Source: an unicellular cyanobacterium SU2
Lineage (GTDB): Bacteria > Cyanobacteriota > Cyanobacteriia > Cyanobacteriales > Microcystaceae
NCBI GenBank assembly: GCA_002110465.1
Contig: NEED01000009.1
Location: forward strand, 62,001 to 126,000
Length of the DNA stretch: 64,000 nt
Reading direction: 5' to 3'
The stretch's first letter is position 1, and each line of letters begins with the position of its first letter. The position numbers and the translations under genes are program-made. The notes beneath the pieces are model-generated. The model had not been told where the DNA came from and did no database searches. It saw only the letters and a program-made list of their open reading frames with translations. This document shows, in pieces, positions 36,862 to 48,258 of this stretch.

Positions 36862-38580
36862 TTAGCGTATTTTGGTAGTTTTCGGAATAATCGCAGCCAC
36901 GCCAACACTAGAAAACTCCCGCAACGCATTAATGGCAGCATCTAATAAATTTTGAGGCTTTAAATCATCACTAACTAATCCCCAAATCCGTTGTACTTCC
37001 TCGGTGTGTAGGCGATCATCTTCTGTTAAAGCCAATAATAACTGACGGCGGAGATAGCGTCCTTCATCCGATAAGAGAAATTGTAATCCTAATTGGGCTG
37101 TTGGCAGTAGATCAAATTGCTCATCGGAACGGGCGATCGCAATCATATTTTCTAACCGTTGCCATTGGAATTTCCCATCTTTAAACAAAACTTCCAATAA
37201 CCGCCGACGCAGTTGGGGAGATTCTCCCGTTAATAATCTTCGGGAAACGTAAGGATAGGCAACTTCAACGATTTTGAAATTGGGATCAAGACTTAAGGCT
37301 AATCCTTCTTGGGTAATTAATGATCGAATAATTAAGGCAAATTTAGCGGGAACTCGGAAAGGATATTCATACATTAACTCCGAAAAATCATCAGTGATCG
37401 TTTTGAAGTTAAAATTCCCAACGCTTTGACCAATAGCATTCCCTAACACTCTTTGTAAAGCCGGAATAATTGGGGTAATATCTGTATCAGGAGTCAAAAA
37501 TCCTAGGTTCACAAAGTCTTGCGCTAAGGCATTATAATCTTGATTAATTAATTGAACCACAGAACTGGCAATCGTTTCTTTAGTCTCTTCTTCTAACTGA
37601 TCCATCATGCCAAAATCAATAAAAGCCATCCGTCCATCAAAAGTGGCAAATAAATTTCCTGGATGGGGGTCAGCATGGAAAAATCCATGTTCTAGAAGTT
37701 GGCGTAACCCTGATGTCACCCCAATTTTCACAATAGCGTAGGGGTCAAGACCAGCCGCTTTGATTTTCTCGGTGTCAGTTAATTTAAAGCCATTAATCCA
37801 TTCTAGGGTTAGAACTCGATTACTGGTATATTGCCAATAAATACAGGGAACTTTTACATCAAGATCATTGCGGAAATTAGCCGCAAATTTCTCAGCATTT
37901 TTCCCTTCATTAAGGTAGTCAATCTCTTCAAACAGCTTAATCCCAAATTCATCGATAATTAAGGTGAGATCATGACCTAAATTAAGGGGTAACCACTGAC
38001 CAAACTGATGGGCTGCCCATCGCATTAAAAAGAGATCACGCGTTAGGGTAGGACGTAAATTAGGCCGTTGTACTTTTACAGCTACTTCTTCTCCCGTGTG
38101 TAAAACTGCCCGATAAACTTGTCCTAAACTGGCCGCAGCTACTGGATGAGGAGAAATTTCTCGGTAAGCTTCATCTACGGTACACTCTAGGGAGTTTTCA
38201 ATAATGGCAAAAGCTTCTTCATTATCGAACGGGGGCAGTTGATCTTGGAGTTTGATCAATTCATCGAGAAAATCTGGTCGAATTAAATCAGGTCGAGTAG
38301 AAAGTGCCTGACCTACTTTAATGAAAGTTGGCCCTAGACGGGTGAGAATTTGTCGTAATTCCCTCGCGCATTTCTGTTTATTGAGTTGGTTATCATCAAA
38401 CCATTGTTCCCACTGGAGATGGATGAGAAACCAGCCAAATAACCAGATAATGTTTATCGCTCGCCAGATTACCTCCCAGGGTCGAACGTGATAATAGTTG
38501 GCGATTACCTGAGGGTCGTAACGCCGAATTTGTTTGATGTCTGAACTTGGGTCAGATGAGTCTTGTTGTTGCCAATTCAC
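36862..38580 (-). CDS. ABC1/UbiB/AarF family atypical kinase
   Basis: The 572-aa protein has the ABC1 kinase motifs: KxGQ in FIKVGQALSTRPDL, the Ala-rich nucleotide loop AAASLGQVYRAVL, invariant Lys in VAVKVQRPNL, catalytic HADPHPGNLF and metal-binding IDFGMMD. Members control quinone and tocopherol content in plastids and cyanobacteria. It has hydrophobic stretches near residue 50. Full length and intact. Confidence 0.92.
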   Translation of the reverse strand: MNWQQQDSSDPSSDIKQIRRYDPQVIANYYHVRPWEVIWRAINIIWLFGWFLIHLQWEQWFDDNQLNKQKCARELRQILTRLGPTFIKVGQALSTRPDLIRPDFLDELIKLQDQLPPFDNEEAFAIIENSLECTVDEAYREISPHPVAAASLGQVYRAVLHTGEEVAVKVQRPNLRPTLTRDLFLMRWAAHQFGQWLPLNLGHDLTLIIDEFGIKLFEEIDYLNEGKNAEKFAANFRNDLDVKVPCIYWQYTSNRVLTLEWINGFKLTDTEKIKAAGLDPYAIVKIGVTSGLRQLLEHGFFHADPHPGNLFATFDGRMAFIDFGMMDQLEEETKETIASSVVQLINQDYNALAQDFVNLGFLTPDTDITPIIPALQRVLGNAIGQSVGNFNFKTITDDFSELMYEYPFRVPAKFALIIRSLITQEGLALSLDPNFKIVEVAYPYVSRRLLTGESPQLRRRLLEVLFKDGKFQWQRLENMIAIARSDEQFDLLPTAQLGLQFLLSDEGRYLRRQLLLALTEDDRLHTEEVQRIWGLVSDDLKPQNLLDAAINALREFSSVGVAAIIPKTTKIR

Positions 38581-38718
38581 AAGCTAAACCTATACCTCTC
38601 AACGTAAAGGATAAAAAAGGTTGATGTTAAAAAATGGTATACAAAAATACAAATATCTTAATCTACTATTATTGCTGATTTTTAGGCTTTGTGCAACCTA
38701 TGTCAATATAGACTCCCT

Positions 38719-39465
38719 CTAGGAATTGTGAGTAATTTGTCCATCCCGAAACCAAATCGTCCGTTGACAGTGACGGGCAACTTCTGACTCATGAGTTACC
38801 ATCACCAGAGTAATACCCGTATCATTAAGTTCTTGAAAAATGCCCAGGATTTCTTGAGTGGTTTGGGAGTCGAGGGCCCCAGTCGGTTCATCGGCCAGAA
38901 GTAACAAAGGATTATTGACAATGGCGCGGGCAATGGCTACCCGTTGTTGCTGTCCGCCTGAGAGTTGATTAGGTTTGTTATTCAGACGATTTCCTAATCC
39001 TACTTTTTCTAGGGCAATTGTAGCGCGATCGCGTCGCGCTGGGGCAGAAATTCCCCCATAAATTAAGGGGAGGATGACATTTTCTAGGGCACTCATCTGA
39101 GGTAATAGGTGAAATTGTTGGAAAACAAAGCCAAGTTTGCTATTACGAATGGCTGCTAATTCTGTTTCTGGGAGTCCTGATACATCTAGGTTATCGAAGT
39201 AATAGCGGCCGGATGTCGGGCGATCGAGACAGCCAATAATATTCATTAACGTTGATTTTCCTGACCCAGAAGCTCCCATAATGGCACAAGATTCTCCTTT
39301 TTCAATGGTCAGGCTCACATTTTTAAGCGCATGGACAGTAGCATTACCACTACCATAAACTTTAGAAATTTCTTCTAACCGAATAATGATAGGGTGATAG
39401 TTATTAATTTTATTAGATTGATGATCAAAAGTATCTTTGGTGAGGGATAGACTGTCAGAGGTCAT
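38719..39465 (-). CDS. ABC transporter ATP-binding protein, MacB/LolD type
   Basis: The 248-aa ATPase has Walker [16 protein letters not shown], signature [14 protein letters not shown] and Walker [13 protein letters not shown], with the MacB/LolD-specific [16 protein letters not shown] and [21 protein letters not shown]. Such ATPases work with FtsX-like permeases in lipoprotein, peptide or glycolipid export. No permease is next to it. Confidence 0.88.
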   Translation of the reverse strand: MTSDSLSLTKDTFDHQSNKINNYHPIIIRLEEISKVYGSGNATVHALKNVSLTIEKGESCAIMGASGSGKSTLMNIIGCLDRPTSGRYYFDNLDVSGLPETELAAIRNSKLGFVFQQFHLLPQMSALENVILPLIYGGISAPARRDRATIALEKVGLGNRLNNKPNQLSGGQQQRVAIARAIVNNPLLLLADEPTGALDSQTTQEILGIFQELNDTGITLVMVTHESEVARHCQRTIWFRDGQITHNS

Positions 39466-39735
39466 AATGAAGTAACGGTTAACCCAAGCGATGTTTACAT
39501 GATCAATTATCCATTAGAATTGGAGATAAACCTTGGCACAGCTTTAATAAAAACCAATGTATCGTAAAGTGGAACAGCCTTCAACAACCCAAAAAATCAA
39601 GCCACTAAGTATGACTTCAATTTTATAAAAAGCCTACAGAAAATTAGTAAAATATTGATTTAAGTCCTAATCCCCTATGACTATTGAGATATGCAATAAT
39701 TTGGATTGGCTGGACAATTTTTAAATCAAAAATTA

Positions 39736-40227
39736 ATGACCAAAATTCAATGTGCGATCGCTTTAGGGAGTAATTTAGGGGACTCCCTCGATATTTTGGA
39801 AAAAACGCTTCAAATTTTCGACCAATTACCAGAAATCCATCTCAAATCCCATTCCCAATGGTATCAAACTGCCCCCATTGGACCCCCTCAACCAGATTAT
39901 CTAAATGGTTGTGCTATCTTAGAAACCCAATTAGTCCCTGATAAGTTATTACAAACTTTACTCAACATTGAACAACAATCGGGACGAGTACGCCGAGAAA
40001 GATGGGGACCGAGAACCCTAGATTTAGATTTACTGTTGTATGGAGATTTAATTCTAAAGACGGATACCCTGCAAATTCCTCATCCGCGCATGACACAACG
40101 GGGGTTTGTCCTGGTTCCTTTGGCAGAAATTGCCCCTAACTGGGTGCATCCTGTGACGAAAAAAGCGATCATCCAACTCCTTGACGGGGTAGACTGTTCT
40201 GGAGTCAGTCTCTACCAGCCCAACTAA
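39736..40227 (+). CDS. folK: HPPK, 2-amino-4-hydroxy-6-hydroxymethyldihydropteridine diphosphokinase
   Basis: The 163-aa folate enzyme has IALGSNLGDSLDILEKTL, the pyrophosphate-binding region RRERWGPRTLDLDLLLYGD and HPRMTQRGFVLVPL. It makes the pterin diphosphate for dihydropteroate synthesis. The start is ATG 39736 (MTKIQCAIALGSN); the upstream TTG at 39706 would add ten poorly conserved residues. It precedes the Nudix gene by 15 bp. Confidence 0.93.
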   Translation: MTKIQCAIALGSNLGDSLDILEKTLQIFDQLPEIHLKSHSQWYQTAPIGPPQPDYLNGCAILETQLVPDKLLQTLLNIEQQSGRVRRERWGPRTLDLDLLLYGDLILKTDTLQIPHPRMTQRGFVLVPLAEIAPNWVHPVTKKAIIQLLDGVDCSGVSLYQPN

Positions 40228-40242
40228 TCCTTACACAAATTT

Positions 40243-40803
40243 ATGTCTATCACCAACGAATCTCCTACCTATTTACAGCAACGTCTGTTTTATCGGGGAC
40301 GCAAATTCAATTTTGATGTTCATTCCCTACGCTTACCTAATGGGGTTGAGGGAGAATGGGAGTGTATTCGCCATCCAGGGGGAGCCTTGGCTGTTCCCAT
40401 TACCTCAGATGGTAAATTAGTGTTGGTGAAACAGTACCGTTTTGCTGTAGAAGGACGAGTGTTGGAATTTCCTGCAGGAACCCTAGAACCGAAAGAAGAA
40501 CCATCTGTTACTATTAAACGTGAAATTCAAGAAGAGACGGGATATCGGGCTAATACCTGGCATTCTCTCGGAAAATTTCCTTTAGCCCCTGGCTATTCTG
40601 ATGAGTATATCTATACGTTTTTAGCACGGGATTTAGAAAAGTTAGAACACCCTCCCCAACAAGATGATGATGAAGATATTGAAGTAGTTTTAATGACATT
40701 CTCGGAATTTGAACAAGCTACTTTAGCAGGAGAACTGATTGATGCTAAATCAATTACCAGTTTTTTGATGGCGCGACTATTTTTAGATAAAATCAATGAC
40801 TAA
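40243..40803 (+). CDS. Nudix hydrolase, ADP-ribose pyrophosphatase type
   Basis: The 186-aa protein has a perfect Nudix box (G, then five residues, E, seven residues, REIQEETGY) within [20 protein letters not shown], and [13 protein letters not shown] after it, as in ADP-ribose pyrophosphatases. It hydrolyses nucleotide sugars such as ADP-ribose. It overlaps the next gene, the photolyase, by eight bases, suggesting translational coupling of the folK-nudix-phr cluster. Confidence 0.9.
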   Translation: MSITNESPTYLQQRLFYRGRKFNFDVHSLRLPNGVEGEWECIRHPGGALAVPITSDGKLVLVKQYRFAVEGRVLEFPAGTLEPKEEPSVTIKREIQEETGYRANTWHSLGKFPLAPGYSDEYIYTFLARDLEKLEHPPQQDDDEDIEVVLMTFSEFEQATLAGELIDAKSITSFLMARLFLDKIND

Positions 40804-42229
40804 TTTAATTATTTTTTGGCATCGTCGAGATTTGCGTATTTCTGATAATATCGGCTTATCTAAAGCCCGTCAGAAAAGTTCCCAAATAATTGGACTATTT
40901 TGTTTTGATCTGAATATTTTAGAAAGAGATGATATTGCCCCTGCAAGGATAACTTATATGATAGGTTGTCTAGAGGAATTAAAACAAAAGTATCAAGAAT
41001 TAGGTAGTAAACTATTATTTATTCAAGGAAAACCCAGTCAAGTTATTCCTAATTTAGCAGAAAATCTTAAGGCTGAATCAGTATTCTGGAATCGGGATGT
41101 TGAACCCTATAGCAGAAAACGAGATAAACAAGTCATTGAAGCTTTAGAAGAAAAAGGAATTCATCATCAAAGTTATTGGGATCAATTATTACATATTCCA
41201 GGGGATGTTATGACCCAATCAGGAGATCCTTATAAAGTTTATACTCCCTTTTGGAATAACTTATCTCAGCAAAAAAAAGCATCTATTCCTAGGGATATCA
41301 ATAGTTTAGAAGGATTAAGCGAAACCGAATTAAAAGAAGGGAAAAAAGTCGGGATAATTGAGTTACCATCAGCAACAGAATTAGGCTTTAGTTGGGATAA
41401 TCCTTTGATTTTATCTCCAGGGGAAACAGCAGCAAAGGAAAAATTAGAGTATTTTTGTGATTCCGCTATTAATGATTATCAAGAACAACGAAATTTTCCT
41501 GCTATTGAAGGAACCTCTCAACTGAGTGCCGCCCTAAAATTTGGCGCAATTGGTATTAGAAAAGTTTGGCAAGCAACCGTTAATCTTTATGAGAATAGTC
41601 GCAGCGATGAAACAAGAGAAAATATTAAAACCTGGCAAAAAGAGTTAGCTTGGAGAGAATTTTATCAACACTGTTTATACTTTTTTCCTGAGTTAGCCCA
41701 AGGACCTTATCGAGAAGAATTTAAAGCATTCCCTTGGGATAATAATGAAGAGAATTTTCAAGCTTGGTGTGAAGGAAAAACAGGATATCCCATTGTAGAT
41801 GCGGCTATGAGACAATTAAATGAAACCGGATGGATGCACAACCGTTGTCGAATGATTGTAGCAAGTTTCTTGACTAAAGATTTAATGATTAATTGGCAGT
41901 GGGGAGAAAAATACTTTATGCAACAATTAATTGATGGTGACTTAGCTTCTAATAATGGGGGATGGCAATGGAGTGCATCGAGTGGAATGGACCCTAAACC
42001 TTTACGAATTTTTAACCCGGCAAGTCAAGCACAAAAATATGATCCTGATGGGGAATATATTCGTCAATGGTTGCCTGAATTAAGTTCCCTTGATACAGGA
42101 GATTTAGTAACAGGAGAAATTTCTCCCATAGATTGTCATAGTTGTGGTTATCCTCAACCAATTGTGGATCATCAACAACAGCAAAGAAAGTTTAAACAGC
42201 GATATAAGGAAATTAAACAAGTAAATTAA
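40796..42229 (+). CDS. phr: Deoxyribodipyrimidine photolyase (class I CPD)
   Basis: The 477-aa protein has the N-terminal antenna domain ([18 protein letters not shown]) and the FAD-binding domain with [39 protein letters not shown] and [23 protein letters not shown], typical of class I photolyases. It repairs UV pyrimidine dimers with blue light. Length and residues are normal. Confidence 0.93.
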   Translation: MTNLIIFWHRRDLRISDNIGLSKARQKSSQIIGLFCFDLNILERDDIAPARITYMIGCLEELKQKYQELGSKLLFIQGKPSQVIPNLAENLKAESVFWNRDVEPYSRKRDKQVIEALEEKGIHHQSYWDQLLHIPGDVMTQSGDPYKVYTPFWNNLSQQKKASIPRDINSLEGLSETELKEGKKVGIIELPSATELGFSWDNPLILSPGETAAKEKLEYFCDSAINDYQEQRNFPAIEGTSQLSAALKFGAIGIRKVWQATVNLYENSRSDETRENIKTWQKELAWREFYQHCLYFFPELAQGPYREEFKAFPWDNNEENFQAWCEGKTGYPIVDAAMRQLNETGWMHNRCRMIVASFLTKDLMINWQWGEKYFMQQLIDGDLASNNGGWQWSASSGMDPKPLRIFNPASQAQKYDPDGEYIRQWLPELSSLDTGDLVTGEISPIDCHSCGYPQPIVDHQQQQRKFKQRYKEIKQVN

Positions 42230-42648
42230 TGTTATTAAGATTTTAGCCAGCTGCTATATTGTTGACGACTAACTAGTCGGTCACAAGTAAAGTTAACTGT
42301 CAGATAGAATCTCCGCTTTAGTTCCTCCCTTATTAAGGGAGATAGAGGGGATGAGAACGCCGAAACAGGTAAGGATTTTAGCTTCGTTTGAATTAAGATC
42401 CCCGCGATCTTGACCACCAGCAAAAACACTAATAGTTGGTCTGACAGGAACAGCAAACTGATTAGAGATTTTGGCGATACCTGTTTAATTTTCTAAGGAC
42501 ACAGAGGATCTATCTCACCAAAACTCACGACAAGGTTGTTCATTCTTTCTAAATTCTTAATTCTAGGTTCTACTATAGGTAAGTCCCTTGAGAACTTGTC
42601 CAATAGGGCTGAAGCCCTTACTACAAACCTTGAAGGAGAAGGATTCTT
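42230..42648. other. Non-coding gap with dispersed repeat copy and hairpin
   Basis: No real gene is evident. A perfect hairpin CTCCCTT/AAGGGAG occurs at 42325-42341, without a T-run, and a dispersed repeat copy at 42603-42628 (GGGCTGAAGCCC then TTACTACAAAC). A 73-aa frame on the minus strand here looks like a chance frame through repeat DNA. Confidence 0.6.
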
Positions 42649-42828
42649 CTAAGCAGCTTCTAACCAATCAAACACCTGTTCTAACTGCCCTAAATTAATT
42701 AACCCGTATTGCCACAGCTTGATGGGTAACTGATGGGGAATGGCTTGGGTATGACGCAAAGCAAGCTCAACTTCTGATTTGGAAATATCTAAGTCATCTT
42801 GTAGGAAGCGAATTAATCTTTCTAACAT
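42649..42828 (-). CDS. DUF2949-like small protein (59 aa)
   Basis: Read on the minus strand: MLERLIRFLQDDLDISKSE, then VELALRHTQAIPHQLPIKLW and QYGLINLGQLEQVFDWLEAA. It matches the DUF2949 family of short helical proteins from cyanobacteria in length and in the WQYGLI..LEQVFDWL end. The function is unknown. It sits 3 bp from the next small frame upstream on the same strand, so both are likely on one transcript. Confidence 0.75.
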   Translation of the reverse strand: MLERLIRFLQDDLDISKSEVELALRHTQAIPHQLPIKLWQYGLINLGQLEQVFDWLEAA

Positions 42829-42831
42829 TGC

Positions 42832-42957
42832 TTAAAAACCCCTCTCATCAACACGAACAGGAATAACAAGGGTTTCTTGCTGTTTTTTACTCCGAATGCT
42901 TTTCAAAATAAGGGCTAAAGCGACGAGACCAGTCAACTCAACTAAGATAGTCATCAT
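42832..42957 (-). CDS. Putative small single-span membrane protein (41 aa)
   Basis: A frame of 41 residues from ATG 42957 (MMTILVELTGLVALALILKS) with one hydrophobic helix and a charged tail IRSKKQQETLVIPVRVDERGF. The stop at 42832 is 3 bp before the DUF2949 start. No strong ribosome binding site is visible. It is supported only by frame, composition and position. Confidence 0.45.
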   Translation of the reverse strand: MMTILVELTGLVALALILKSIRSKKQQETLVIPVRVDERGF

Positions 42958-44144
<1,187 letters not shown>

Positions 44145-44153
44145 AATCCTAAT

Positions 44154-45071
44154 TTACTCCTGATTTTGATTGATCTGAGAATGACAAAAATTTTCGATCG
44201 CCTCAATTTCAGGAAGAACTTCACCAAACCATTTTTTAAAGGTTTTTCTTGACTGAGCATCTTTAACAACCGAGTTAACAAATTTTTTCCATTGAAGATC
44301 ATCATCAGGAATAATCAAGCCGTATTCTTCACAATCTAGGGGAACTTTTGGAACCAGAATATAGTCTCTTCCAAAGTTTAAGCCTTGCAAAATTGCTTCT
44401 CCAATTAACAAAATGCTGTCACTGGCGAAAGCATCAACTTTTTCCCCTTGCAAGGCTTGTATTCCTCTAAACCTTCCAGTAATGCCTTGAAATTCTACAA
44501 GATTAGCAGATGGATATTTAGCTTCAATTAACTGTTGATTACTGGTGTTAGCAAGAACTCCAATATTAATGTTAGCTAAGTTACTATTTGGGTTGATATT
44601 TTTCTGATTATTTTTATTGATTAGAAATTGAGTTCCAGTTAAGAAGAATGATGTAGAAAAGGTGATTTTATAATCAGAAACTTGGCGAATTGTATTCGGA
44701 CCACATTCTAAATAAATAATGCCATCACTGACCAACTCAAACCGATTAAAAAGAGTTGACTTATATAACTTAACTAAGATCACTTCCTTGTTTAATCTTT
44801 CTTTTACTCTTTCCCTCAAAACATAAATAAAATCTAAACAAACGCCAGCAAGATTATTGTTCAAATCTCTGTAACCGAAAGGAACAGCATCTTCTCTGAT
44901 TCCAACTTTAAGTAATCCAGTACGATCAATCTCCTCTAATATCGTTTCTGATTGTGCATTAACTGGTATTTGCCAAGACAGGATTAAAATTAAATTAACC
45001 AGAAATTGAAAAAGTTTTGAGTTCATTTTTTTACGAAAAATAAGGATAACTAAGATAATAATTATACCCAA
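44154..45071 (-). CDS. Amino-acid-type solute-binding protein
   Basis: The 305-aa protein has a signal peptide (LFQFLVNLILILSWQIPVNA) and the family-3 solute-binding fold (LLKVGIREDAVPFGYRD… LAGVCLDFIYVLRERV… ISVGVLANTSN-like segment). It binds a polar amino acid or related compound in the periplasm. It overlaps the AI-2E gene by ten bases on the same strand, suggesting a transcript. No ABC permease is near. Confidence 0.83.
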   Translation of the reverse strand: MGIIIILVILIFRKKMNSKLFQFLVNLILILSWQIPVNAQSETILEEIDRTGLLKVGIREDAVPFGYRDLNNNLAGVCLDFIYVLRERVKERLNKEVILVKLYKSTLFNRFELVSDGIIYLECGPNTIRQVSDYKITFSTSFFLTGTQFLINKNNQKNINPNSNLANINIGVLANTSNQQLIEAKYPSANLVEFQGITGRFRGIQALQGEKVDAFASDSILLIGEAILQGLNFGRDYILVPKVPLDCEEYGLIIPDDDLQWKKFVNSVVKDAQSRKTFKKWFGEVLPEIEAIENFCHSQINQNQE

Positions 45072-46099
45072 TTATCTAAAATATCTTTGAATAAAACTTC
45101 ATCAATCCAAGTTTTAGCTACAACAGTTAAGGGGAGAGCTAATAGTAATCCCAATAAACCAAAGGACTGAGCAAAGAAAATTTGTGCCATCAGCGTAACA
45201 GCAGGTAACAGGGAAACTTGTTTAGCCATAATGGTTGGGGTTAACCAGTAACTTTCTAGATTTTGAATAATAAAATACCAAATTAAGATTGCCCAAATTT
45301 TCCAAGGTTCATCTAAGACAGCAACCATCACTGGAAAAATTACACTAGAAGCAGGTCCAATATTAGGAATAAAATTCAGTAATCCAGCCAGCAAAGCATG
45401 AACTAATACTAACTTAACTTGCAAAATCAGTAAACCTATGCCGCTAAGAATCCCAATAAATAAACAATTAATAGTAATTCCTGTGAGCCAATTTCCCAAA
45501 GCAATCTCTGATAAATTTAGAATTTCATCAACTCGATGACGATAGAAAGAGGGAAAAAGCTTTAAAGCAAATTTTCGATACCCTTGGGGATTAATAACCA
45601 TCATAATGGTCAACGCCAATACAAAAAGTAATTGAAAAATCGCTGCTAATGAGTTAGAGAAAAAAGCAAAAAAGTTTCTAAATATTTCTCTAAATAAAGG
45701 CTGTAGCTGTTCAATCACATTTTTTAAAGACGGAGGAGGGGGTAGCCAATCTAACCGAGATTGTTTTTGTGCTAACGAAATTACAATTCTCCGAAGAGTT
45801 TCCCAAACCGTGGGAACTAATTCAAGAAATTTTTGAAATTGTTCAATAAAAGACGGAACAATTAATAAGAAAAATAGACTGGTTAACAATGAAAGGAGTA
45901 AAAGAATGATCACAAGAGCTAGTTTTCGCTTAATAGCGATTCCTTTGATCTGAAATGTTCCTAACCATTTAACCAGTCGATTTAGTGCCGTCGCAAAAAC
46001 AACTGCTGTAAAGACTAATAACAGAAGTTGACGAATTTCCCAGAGAATATAGCCGGAAATTATTAAACTAGAGAGTCCAAGATACTGACCAAGCTTCAC
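45062..46099 (-). CDS. AI-2E family transporter
   Basis: The 345-aa membrane protein has about eight helices and the AI-2E exporter pattern, including the C-terminal GLLNFIPNIGPASSVIFPV and LESYWLTPTIMAKQVSLLPA. The family exports small molecules or ions, with varied substrates. It overlaps the solute-binding protein gene that follows on the same strand. Confidence 0.88.
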   Translation of the reverse strand: MKLGQYLGLSSLIISGYILWEIRQLLLLVFTAVVFATALNRLVKWLGTFQIKGIAIKRKLALVIILLLLSLLTSLFFLLIVPSFIEQFQKFLELVPTVWETLRRIVISLAQKQSRLDWLPPPPSLKNVIEQLQPLFREIFRNFFAFFSNSLAAIFQLLFVLALTIMMVINPQGYRKFALKLFPSFYRHRVDEILNLSEIALGNWLTGITINCLFIGILSGIGLLILQVKLVLVHALLAGLLNFIPNIGPASSVIFPVMVAVLDEPWKIWAILIWYFIIQNLESYWLTPTIMAKQVSLLPAVTLMAQIFFAQSFGLLGLLLALPLTVVAKTWIDEVLFKDILDNWV

Positions 46100-46417
46100 A
46101 GGTTTATTAGATTAAGAGGTCTACATTATTGATTATTGTAATTATAAATTTTAAAGGAAACTTGATCGAGAGAAGAAGAGAGAGAATGGCGATCGCCACC
46201 AACTTTTCCTCGGAGATCGGTTAAAATGTCACAAACCAACCAATATAAGTTACCTAACATCTTGTTAGATTTCAATTAAATTATGATTAAGATTTTCAAA
46301 AATAATTATCAGAATAATGAGAGTCATTAATGTAATAGTGCTTAACCTTTGACATTCTGTCTATTGAAAATTGAGTGAATATTTTCTAGTATAACGGTTA
46401 ATTCAAGACAACCTAAT
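46100..46417. other. 318-bp divergent intergenic region
   Basis: Between the AI-2E gene (leftward) and a TPR gene (rightward). It holds one HIP1-like octamer near 46190 and otherwise AT-rich sequence. It should carry both promoters. No RNA gene or repeat is apparent. Confidence 0.55.
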
Positions 46418-47407
46418 ATGGGGAAAGTCTTAAAAGTAAATGACATCAACCACTCTATTTTTGAGGACAAGATAGTGACAAAAAAGTATCAAGTTTTACT
46501 GAAAATTTGCTGTATTTGTGTTGTTTTATTTTTCTGTTTAGAGCAACCTATTAAAGCCGTTTCTAAAATCACTCCAGTATCGGAGTCATCTAAATTATTA
46601 GCTCAGGGAATAGAAAATATAAAAAATCATGATTATCAGCAAGCTCTTGATAATTTAACCCAAGTGATTAATTTAGATAATACGTTAGGTGCGGTAGCTT
46701 ATAGTAATCGATGTTTAGTAAATCTCCAATTAAGCCGATATAAAGCTGCAAAACTTGACTGCATTGCTGCCTTACAATTTAATCCTAATAATAAAGAAGC
46801 TTATCTCAATCGGGGATTGGCTGAATACCGCTTAGGGAATTATGAGCAAGCTTTAGCACAGTATCAAGAAGTTATTCAAAGAGACAAAGGAGATTATCGA
46901 GCGTATTATAATCAAGGATTGACTCATTTTACCCTAGAAAAGTATGATAAAGCGTTAGCAGATTACAAGCAAGCTTTACAGTCAAATCGCTTAAGAGTAA
47001 AGACGGAAAAAGCGATTATTTATCATGATAGAGCCTTAGTTCATGTTAAATTAAATCATATTGAGGAAGCGATCGCTGATCTGACTGAGTCTATCACCTT
47101 AGATAACATTAACGAGATAGGCTATTATAATCGTGGTTGTCTCTATGCTCAAAACAGAAATTATCAAGCTGCTCTTGCCGATTTTACCCAAGTCATTCGC
47201 TTAAATCCTCAGTCTGCTCTATCTTATCTTAATCGGGGAAAAGTTCATTATAAAATTGGATTAATACAAGCTGCTTTTAAGGATTTGCAGATTGCCCTTA
47301 GTCAGTTGAAAGAGCAAAATCAAATGGGAACTTATCGTCAAACGTTAATGTTAATTAATCAATTGAGGCAAATCATTGAACAATCTAACCGAAGTCTTAT
47401 TTCTTGA
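46418..47407 (+). CDS. Tetratricopeptide repeat protein
   Basis: The 329-aa protein has a hydrophobic N-terminal segment (ICCICVVLFFCLEQPIKAV), so it is exported or anchored, and then about seven TPR units (ALDNLTQVINLDNTLGAVAYSNR, AYLNRGLAEYRLGNYEQALAQYQEVI, AYYNQGLTHFTLEKYDKAL, IGYYNRGCLYAQNRNYQAALADF, ALSYLNRGKVHYKIGL). It probably holds protein complexes in the periplasm. Partner unknown. Confidence 0.85.
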   Translation: MGKVLKVNDINHSIFEDKIVTKKYQVLLKICCICVVLFFCLEQPIKAVSKITPVSESSKLLAQGIENIKNHDYQQALDNLTQVINLDNTLGAVAYSNRCLVNLQLSRYKAAKLDCIAALQFNPNNKEAYLNRGLAEYRLGNYEQALAQYQEVIQRDKGDYRAYYNQGLTHFTLEKYDKALADYKQALQSNRLRVKTEKAIIYHDRALVHVKLNHIEEAIADLTESITLDNINEIGYYNRGCLYAQNRNYQAALADFTQVIRLNPQSALSYLNRGKVHYKIGLIQAAFKDLQIALSQLKEQNQMGTYRQTLMLINQLRQIIEQSNRSLIS

Positions 47408-47612
47408 ACTACTCCAGGTTACTACCCTGAAACAGCGGTTTTCAGGAGTTGAAGACGGTTGGTAAATAGAATCTAATTTTTATAGATGTTAGGCTAATAC
47501 TTAATTGTATCTATACATTAAGATTAAATTAGGATGGATAATACTGAGAAAAATAGTTGAATAAGAATTGCTACTGTTTCCTAGAAAATGCCACCCTGGG
47601 TTTTATCTTTCC

Positions 47613-48167
47613 TTATCGCTGACCAATGGTTTCTTGAAAAGCGGGACGGTCAGTCATCCGTTTAATGTAGTCTAAAACAGCAGGATAATCGCTTAAATCT
47701 AATTTTAACATAATAGGAACATAGGCTAAAATAGACCCCACGGCTACATCTGCTACCGTAAAATCATCTCCCATAATATAGGGTTGACTAGCAAAAATTT
47801 TGTTTAATGCTGTTAGTAATTTCGGGGCTTCTCTTTCTCGACTTGCTTCCACAAATAGCCCAGTGGCTAAAGTTGAATTACCAAATAATACCCATTGAGT
47901 AAAAATACTTTTTTCTTCAAGAGAATTAGGTAATTGACCGTTTTTTTCAGCTAAATAAAGTAAGATCGCCCCAGACTCCCATAATTTAAAGTCTCCATCA
48001 ACAATTGTGGGAACTTTCCCCATAGGATTAAGGGCTAAAAAGTCTGGTTGACGATGTTCCCCTCCTTCCATATCTAATAAGACAAACTCATAGGGTACGC
48101 CCAATTCTTCTAAATACCATTGAACAATGGAAGCTCGACTGCGTTTTCCGCCGTATAATTTCAGCAT
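47613..48167 (-). CDS. Glutathione S-transferase family protein
   Basis: The 184-aa protein has the N-terminal thioredoxin fold (MLKLYGGKRSRASIVQWYLEE, NPMGKVPTIVDGDFKLWESGAILLYLAEKNG) and the C-terminal helical domain (DDFTVADVAVGSILAYV). It lacks a clear N-capping change, so it is full length and intact. It differs from the remnant at 33504. Substrate unknown. Confidence 0.88.
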   Translation of the reverse strand: MLKLYGGKRSRASIVQWYLEELGVPYEFVLLDMEGGEHRQPDFLALNPMGKVPTIVDGDFKLWESGAILLYLAEKNGQLPNSLEEKSIFTQWVLFGNSTLATGLFVEASREREAPKLLTALNKIFASQPYIMGDDFTVADVAVGSILAYVPIMLKLDLSDYPAVLDYIKRMTDRPAFQETIGQR

Positions 48168-48223
48168 TAGTAATTATTCTCCGATTAATAGTTAATTATT
48201 ATCAAATTTATTCTATTAATTCC

Positions 48224-48258
48224 TAACTATTAACTATACACTATCAACTATCAACTAT
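48224..48258. repeat. Heptameric tandem repeat (TAACTAT/CAACTAT)
   Basis: Five heptads (TAACTAT twice, ACACTAT, CAACTAT twice) directly abut the thiO-thiG stop codon at 48259. The same sort of repeat, read in the other sense, occurs at 59567-59608. Confidence 0.75.

Noticed and set aside
42235-42456. 73-aa frame on the minus strand
   Set aside because: It translates through a repeat-like region (SSPLSPLIREE) typical of intergenic repeat DNA, with no ribosome binding site.
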